Assembly (NCBI GenBank): GCA_010279815.1
Contig: QEOQ01000098.1
Location: 465,650-529,649 of the forward strand
Source: Brachionus plicatilis
Lineage: Eukaryota; Rotifera; Eurotatoria; Ploima; Brachionidae
DNA: 64,000 nucleotides
Direction of reading: 5' to 3'
Shown here piece after piece: positions 57,901-64,000 of this stretch. The notes below the pieces were generated by a model that was not told the origin of the DNA, did no database searches, and was given only the letters and a program-made list of their open reading frames with translations. The first letter of the stretch is position 1. Each line of letters opens with the position of its first letter. A program made the position numbers and the translations under genes.

Positions 57901-60900
57901 ACCGACCCGAAAAACTTTGTTTTTTTCTTTAAAAATTTTGACTTAAGTGATAAATGAAATTCGTTTGATTCATATTAACAAATACTCAATTTATAAAAAA
58001 TAAAAAAACAGAGCGTAGATAGTTTTTATAAACTACAAATATTATCTTAAATATCATCATAACACAAACCCAAAGTCAAAATTTAAAAAAAAAAAGTTTT
58101 TCATGCTTGCAATATAAACTTAAAATTATTTTTTTATTTAAAACTGAAAAAAATATTTGAAACATCGCACTTTTTCAAAATGTTATTTCAAAATTGGATA
58201 CATTTTGTGATTAAAACACAAAAAATTAAACCATATTAAATTTAAGATATTTGGAATTTTTTCCAAATAATGAAATAAATTTCTATTAAGAAATTTTTTA
58301 GAGCAAGCTAGTTAATTTTAAGTTTTCGATTGTTCAAAACAAATGAACTTGTCATTTTTTTGAGAAAAAAAAACACAATCATATTTCTGGAATAAATGCT
58401 TCAAATTGATACAAAATTTGATATTTTTTTTATTCAATTTGAAAAAAATTTAATTGTTCTCATTAATAAAAAATCTTACCATATTAGATAACATGTTTTT
58501 TTTTAATAAATATCAAATTTTTAACTTTTAAAAATTTTAAAATGATAAAAACGAATACTAATAAAACAATTTTAAAAATTTGACAAAAATATACTTTATT
58601 TTTTGAAAGTAAAATTTTTCAACTTACGGTCAGATATTTGACCAAGACTTAAAATTGATTATATTTCAATTGATCATCGAGTTATTTAACATTGTTTAGC
58701 AATAAATTTAATTTTAATGAAAGTATAAAAATAATTTTAGAAATATCAATTGTTATTCTTGGAAGAATTCAGACCCAACTTGCCGATGTCTTCTAATGCA
58801 AATGATGTTTTTCCAATTGGAATTGAAATCAGCTTCAACTCCCAAAAAGAAATCGATTTTAACACGCAAGGAAAGCAACCACCCAGTCCCCTTTTATTTT
58901 GTTTGGCCGATACCGGCTTTTTGTCAACATTTTATGTAATAAATATTACAAAGCCTCATAAAAAAGTGTGCAAAGCGGCAGAAAAATTGCCATACACTCA
59001 AATAAAAGCGTCTCTTTTACCAACGCCAAAACCAGATATCTCGATCGCTCAAAAAGATTCAATTTTAACATCTATCAATTCTCAAGCTTCTTTCCAATTC
59101 AAGCCAAACGAACAAAAAACAACTACTCTATCAGAATTCGGCACCTCTCAAATTGCTTCAGAGTCAAAAGAAAATGTACCTAGCCAATCTATCAACCTTC
59201 TCTCAAAAGCTCCATTAATTAATCAGCAGCAAGCACCAAACAATTTACCAAAATTTGAACAGTCAAAAGAAAATGTACCAAGCCAATCTATCAACCTTCT
59301 CTCAAAAGCTCCATTAATTAATCAGCAGCAAGCACCAAACAATTTACCAAAAGAGATTTTACAAAATTCTCCAACTGCCCAGCTTCCAGCACCAACTATG
59401 CCTGATTTCATGCGACAACAGCCAGTCAAAACAGAGACTAATTTGGTTCTACCAAACGAAAAAGATGCTGGTCAAAAGACAGATCAAATGGGCGATAACA
59501 TTTTGACTAGTTTCGATCGAGAAATGCAAGAATTTAGAGAAAGTGTGAAAAAATTATTCAATGGAAAAGATTTGTCAAAAAATTTAGTTGATTTAAAAAT
59601 TATAAAAGAAACAAAGCATTCGATGGAAATTTATAATAAGCTAAATGAAGAAATGGTTCAATTTGATGAAATTTGCTCTAATACAAGATCATGTTTGTTC
59701 ACCAATTTCAATAATTTGGAAATGTTACGCTTGCTAAAATTTAATATAGAAAATAAAAAAGGTATCAGTCTGATCAACCAGTTCGATCATGATCCGTTTA
59801 TCAAGTCAAGATACGAAAATATCAAAGCAATGTATACCAAGTTTGATTTGGAAATGACTGATTTAAAGGAACGCTCAGGTTACCGACGGTATGAGGCTAA
59901 ATTCAATAATTACAGAGAAATTTACGCCAAAATTTGTGCCTTGGATAAAAATGTGACTGAGAGGAACCGAAAATTGAGCAGACTCATGGAACAATTGAAA
60001 TCAACCAGAGTTGGTAAAAATGTTCTGCATGAGTGTAATTTAAGTTCGCCGAGAAAAAAAGATGAAGAAAATTCACCATACATCAATTCAATTTTGGATA
60101 GAATTAAGAAAAAAGGTGAATTGAACATGTTAAGCGGAAAAATGTCCGATTTAAACTTGGACAAGGAGATGAGGCAAAAATGTGAAAAAAACTCTAAACT
60201 AAACTCTCAATTGTATGACAAACTGAAAAAAAGAAATACAGTACCTAAACAGGTGGTTAACATAGGCCAACTTGAATCAATTGCTTCAAAGTACATTGAA
60301 TCAAAATCAACCCAAGTGCCGCTTAATGACACCAGCTTTTTGCATTTTAATCAAGCATCACCGAATATTAGCCGCGTCTTGGACAGTTCAGTGCAGCATA
60401 AGCCTGCACAGACACCAATTCAGCAAATGCCACAATTAAGAGAAATTCACACACCTATACAGCCAAAATTCAATCAGCCCGTATTTTTCATGAATCAAGT
60501 TCACCAAAAAGAAAATGAGACCCTGACCACAAGCACTCCAGCTCCTTCCTCATCAACACCCTTTTTTTCTGGCCTTGGTCAAACAGCTAAGTCATCTATT
60601 CCTGAAAATTTAGCCTACGCCGTTCAACAAACTCAGCCTCAAGTCGTCGATAAGCCTATAGCTAATTTCAGCCCAAATCCATTAATTCAAACAGAAATTA
60701 AAGCTAAAAATTCACAGCCTCAGATAACCACGAGCCAAAGTCATCCCATTTTCGAGATAAACAAACCAAAGCCAAAAACAACTGAACCAAAGTTACAAGA
60801 AGAAAAAAAACAACAGCCTTCTAGCCACGATCAAAAAATCCAACAAAGCCAAACCACCAAACAGTTCGAAAGTAAAGAAGCTACCAAGTTTGTCATGAAT

Positions 60901-62990
60901 GAAATGGCACCTAAATCGCCAGAAAAAAAAGACATCTCTTTGCCAGAATTCAATTCAATTCGCTCTAAACCCGATGAAGTTATTGACAAAAAGCTTGCTC
61001 AATCGAGTTTGAATCCACCTGAACTGGTTACAAAAAATGAAGCTGTTGAAAAAAAGTCATTAATTCCGCAGTTAAATGTAGCTCCAAAACAGCCTGTTAA
61101 GCTACCTGAACAGAAAAATAGCCAATTATTTAAGACTAGTGAAGCATCTTTTCCGGAAGAAAAGAAAAATGAACCGACAACTTTATCAAAGCCTAAAGAA
61201 CAAGCTTTTGCCTCTGCAGAAGTTGGTGTTAAGCCTCTTGAGCCAGTTAATTTGGAAAAAAAATCTTCAACTTCTAAAATTAATTTTGGCTCGAATCAAT
61301 TAGCCGGACAAGATCTGGTATATTCTGGCACCAATTTTGCTACTGGAGATTCCAAATCAGCAGCAAGAAATTCATTTGGTCCTGGTTTTGCCGATACGTC
61401 TGGAAACATATTCGGCGCCAAGACTGAATCCAAACCAGCTTTTTCATCAATCTTTTCCTTGACTAAGCCTGCTAATACACCATCTCATGACAGAGAAAAG
61501 GATCAGTCAAATATTGGCTTAGATGCTGACCAGTCTGACCAACAATTTGAGAAAAAAGAGAAGTTTGGAATTGAACAATCTGAGAATATTAAGCAGCAAA
61601 ATGCAAAGGAAAAAGATGTCAAAGCGACAGAATCGCCTGATTCAAACAGTCCTGAGACTGATAAAAAAAATGAGCTACTCGGCGTATCAACTTCTATTCC
61701 TTTGTTTCAATCAGAAAACTTGACAAAATCTAATATTGATAGGAATAAAAAAGAGGACAAAAAAACAGAAACAAACTTATCTGGTCTATTACAGGGAAAT
61801 AAACTTCCAGTTTTCGATAAGCCTAGCTTTAGCACGTCAGCTTCTTCTCAATTTTCATTTAATCTTAATCAAGTTAAAGGTGAAGATAAGACAGACAATG
61901 TTGAAAATACTAAGCCTGTTGTTGAAGAGCCTAAAAACGAAAAATCGTCTGTTCAAGAGACAACTTTGTTTGGTTCCAGGACAAATTTTTTAACAGAACC
62001 AAAATCAGCTGACCAGACCAAAGAACCTGCTAGACAAAATGAAAATTTGTTCACTTCTTTTTCTGGAGATCCCAAACCAGCAGCAGGAAATTCATTTGGC
62101 TCTGGTTTTGCCAATACGTCTGTAAGCATATTCGGCGCCAAAACTGAATCCAAACAAGCTTTTCCTTCAACTTTTTCGTCGGCTAAGCCGGCTGATAATC
62201 CATTTGCAGCGATTGCTTCTCAAAAACAATCAGCAGCAGAGACTGATGCAGATATGGATTCTTCATCAGTTGTGTCGTCAAATAATGGCCTGTCATTTGG
62301 AGGCTTTGGTTTAGGCTCATCGAAGCCAATTAATGAGCCGACTAAAAATATATTTGGAGGAGCACAGTTCTCAGCAAGTTTTACCAAAGAAACACCCAAG
62401 CCCGCATTTGGCGGAAGTGTCATTAAAAATGCTACATTTTCAACGTCTACCCAACAAACAACAGGGGCTACTGGCTTTGGTAATATTTCAAGTTCGAGTA
62501 CTATTTCTACCGGAGGCAATCTGTTTAGCACATTTAATTCGCCAAATAAGCCAACATTTGGTGCAACACCCACTTTCGGAGGTTCACCTGGATTCGGTCA
62601 ACCAGCTGCATTTGGAGGACCAGCAACTTTTGGAGCACCGTCAGCATTTGGTGCAAATTCAGCGTTTGGATCAACTTCAACTACTGCAAAGTATTTATTT
62701 TGTTTTTTTGAAGTAATTTTGAGTTAATATTTTGAATAAAGCACACCGACCTTTGGTGCTTTGTCATCTGGAGCTGCACCAGGCTTTGGCGGATTTGTTC
62801 AAAGCTCGTCAAACACTGAAAATGCTTTCGGAACCCTAGCAGCTCAAAATCAATCTGGGTCACTATTTAGCTCATTTACAAGTAAATTTTTTCATTTTTT
62901 TTTGTTGTCAAAATTTTCTCAATTTTTTTTTCAGCTAATTCAGGAGCAGGATTTTCGAATAACTCTTCTTTTACAAGCTACCGAAAATAA
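54973..62990 (+). CDS. NUP214: Nucleoporin NUP214
   Basis: Eleven GT-AG exons: 54973-54981, 55038-55182, 55234-55469, 56067-56250, 56298-56417, 56472-56572, 56674-56777, 56829-56895, 58741-62690, 62742-62881, 62935-62990; 1703 aa. It is a cytoplasmic-face FG nucleoporin that holds the NUP88/DDX19 mRNA-export platform at the pore. Residues 1 to about 390 are the N-terminal beta-propeller (NSNKFGIVAFGFNNVIKIYN, LCICWSPTGKNFAYCSKD, NLILCAYSKCPEIGVLVKD, PLLFCLADTGFLSTFYVIN). Low-complexity Ser/Pro/Gln follows, then coiled coil (about 585-740: DREMQEFRESVKKLFNG, NVTERNRKLSRLMEQLK), then a long FG region ending in closely spaced FG repeats (PTFGATPTFGGSPGFG, FGGPATFGAPSAFGA). Exon 1 encodes only MEQ. 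The 3950-bp exon 9 encodes about 77% of the protein. Internal duplications are described under findings. Intron 3 hosts a gene on the other strand. Confidence 0.92.
55473..55937 (-). CDS. Nested single-pass membrane protein gene (unknown)
   Basis: Family not recognised. An intact 154-aa frame, ATG at 55937, stop at 55473, lies entirely inside NUP214 intron 3 (55470-56066) on the opposite strand; the stop codon is 3 bp from the host exon boundary. Residues 11-33 (KAVFIIISFFLTGLCISMAI, LFLT) form one membrane helix followed by CKKIFRKNK, which by the positive-inside rule puts the C-terminus in the cytosol. The tail is acidic (DEEIILENLPPVNVNEANNE) then basic (YWELLNQRKDAKFKNFLHK). A TATA-like TATAAAAATAAG lies about 25-40 bp upstream of the ATG. 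A frame this long with balanced composition is unlikely by chance in such AT-rich intron DNA. Confidence 0.65.
   Translation of the reverse strand: MFSMRIQLWKAVFIIISFFLTGLCISMAILFLTCKKIFRKNKISESANFELTADNQKIDEEIILENLPPVNVNEANNENLLDHNDTSVSQSESAIDYSKVKSKYWELLNQRKDAKFKNFLHKSKKPFLGYNSTAIQERKNSFLDESKRMNNEKF
56896..58740 (+). other. Intron 8 of NUP214
   Basis: A 1.8-kb intron, much longer than the others in this gene. It is mostly occupied by an inverted-repeat element (57294-58238), within which a LINE-tail-like piece on the minus strand can be suspected (about 57530-57900). Confidence 0.6.
57294..58238. mobile_element. Element with 130-bp inverted arms in a NUP214 intron
   Basis: The left arm 57294-57424 (ATATGGTTTAATTTTTTGTG, AAAAAGTGCGATGTTTCAAA, AAGTTTATATTGCAA) is the reverse complement of the right arm 58107-58238 with few differences. 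The interior of about 680 bp has no intact ORF. Confidence 0.65.
59164..59352 (+). repeat. 99-bp tandem duplication in NUP214
   Basis: A 30-codon block starting SKENVPSQSINLLSKAPLIN is repeated after a 33-codon period (residues about 464-493 and 497-526). The two 90-bp copies differ at a single base. Confidence 0.9.
61343..62204 (+). repeat. Dispersed duplicated FG module in NUP214
   Basis: About 142 bp at 61343-61484 and 62063-62204 encode related modules (AARNSFGPGFADTSGNIFGA and AAGNSFGSGFANTSVSIFGA), 720 bp apart. Confidence 0.85.
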
Positions 62991-63784
62991 TCAATTACTG
63001 TTTTATTTAATTTTTGTTCATATATTTTTTTAAAATTAAACATAAAAAAATGTTTAATTAAATATTTTTGGATTAAAAAAATTAACACTGTATAACAAAT
63101 AAATGTTCATCTTTTATTTCAATTTGAAAAAAATCAAATTTAATCTTTAAATTATTGAAATCATCTAACAATGATATATTATTATTAAAAATAGTTAGTA
63201 AAATTGAATTGATGATTAATTATATAATCATTTTTTAAATGAAAGAATTACTTTTTTTTTAAATAAGCGATATTTTATTCAATATTTTTTTTTATTTAAA
63301 CAATCACTTTAATTTATTTTTTCATTCAAAAGTCCAAGTCCGGACTTTAAAATTTTGAATACTGAAGAAGAAAGAGGAATACAGGATTTACATTGAAAAT
63401 TTACCCCTGTTTTAATTTTGATTAGATCACTCAAATTTTTTTATTTTCATCAATAACATTGTTTAAATTCTATTCCGAATATTTAAAATATTTTTTCAAT
63501 TTTTGTTTCAAAGTTTACCAATTTGGAAAATAAAATTTTTTTTATTGCCAAATCTAACTTAACAATACATTATTTATTAAAATCAATGTTGAATGAAACA
63601 AAGTAGAAAATTTTTTTACATTACTAAAATTCCATATAATTGAAAAAAATTTCTAAGTTTTTAGGAATTTATTATTTAAATTTTTATTTAAGAAAATTTG
63701 ATACTCTTCAAACATTAAAGATCAAGAGATTTAAATAAACTTCAACTAATAGCACTCTTGATTCGACTTTTTGAATTGAGTCAA
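62991..63784. other. 3' flank of NUP214, no gene
   Basis: AT-rich, no coding potential. Includes an AGTCCAAGTCCGGACTTT repeat near 63330 shared with 21.2 kb. Confidence 0.5.
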
Positions 63785-63895
63785 AGATATGTTGGAGCAA
63801 GGCTGAGTAATTCTGTTACATTGGTTGTCAGACTGGTGAAAGAATATAGAGAGGGTTCCGAATCAAAACATATCGACATATTCTTAATTCAATTT
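63785..63895 (+). repeat. LINE 3'-region fragment
   Basis: GTCAGACTGGTGAAAGAATATAGAG and following sequence match the LINE segment at 30.18-30.24 kb. The copy stops where the GC-rich element starts. Confidence 0.5.
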
Positions 63896-63911
63896 TTTTT
63901 TAATTTAAACT

Positions 63912-64000
63912 AGTGTTGGGCGGCGGCCAAGCCTGGCCGGTCCGAACGCGGCCACTTTGGCGGCCAGACCGCGGAGTTGGCCGGCCAAATGTACGGCCAA
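63912..64000. mobile_element. GC-rich element, truncated by the window end
   Basis: Composition switches abruptly at TAGTGTTGGGCGGCGGCC into GC-rich sequence full of GGCC units (GCCTGGCCGG, GCGGCCACTTTGGCGGCC, TTGGCCGGCC). Start sequences like (C)AGTGTTGGG are common at hAT-type transposon ends. No coding region can be judged from 89 bp. Confidence 0.45.

Noticed and set aside
62220..62573. Antisense ORF of 117 codons over the NUP214 FG region.
   Set aside because: Composition mirrors the FG repeats on the coding strand; a typical shadow ORF. The same holds for 59922-60164, 61953-62153, 61736-61993 and 62333-62716.

Overview
This is eukaryotic, almost certainly animal, nuclear DNA. It is very AT-rich, its genes are split by GT-AG introns (often 45-70 bp, sometimes 2-4 kb), and its proteins are animal-type: ependymin-related protein, Mind bomb, FANCI, NUP214, DNAJC17 and a TRC8/RNF139-type ligase. 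A small invertebrate fits. A monogonont rotifer is my guess from AT-richness, short introns and one bacterial-looking glycosyltransferase, but nothing here proves it. Gene models below were spliced by hand; every listed junction is GT-AG and phase-consistent.

Layout. 0-13.3 kb: an ependymin-related secreted protein (-), then a Mind bomb-like E3 ligase (-) of seven exons whose two long introns hold foldback elements, a MITE and a dead LINE. Divergent from it lies a soluble GT1 glycosyltransferase (+). 13.3-23.2 kb: a repeat-built block with eight intact tRNA-Ala(AGC) genes and one fragment, arranged as three divergent pairs plus two singles inside nested inverted repeats. Two C-terminal coding fragments with basic, AT-hook-like tails lie in the same block. 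23.2-34.2 kb: FANCI (-), 17 exons, about 1480 aa, with its ubiquitination lysine and SQ phospho-cluster recognisable. 34.2-48.4 kb: gene-poor DNA with an unknown four-exon gene (-), a SAM-domain gene in an unusually GC-rich island (-), DNAJC17 (-), and remnants of pogo-like and SWIM-finger transposases. 48.5-50.8 kb: a TRC8/RNF139-RNF145-type membrane RING ligase (+). 53.0 kb: tRNA-Asp(GTC) (-). 53.3-54.7 kb: a probable piggyBac-like remnant. 55.0-63.0 kb: NUP214 (+), 11 exons, about 1703 aa, with a small membrane-protein gene nested antisense in its third intron. 63.8-64.0 kb: a LINE tail cut by a GC-rich element that runs off the window.

The genes do not form one pathway; this is ordinary dispersed animal housekeeping DNA heavily colonised by small inverted-repeat transposons. 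The strongest unusual signals are the tRNA-Ala inverted-repeat cluster, the Mind bomb protein without its substrate-binding N-terminus, the gene nested in NUP214, and two GC-rich islands.
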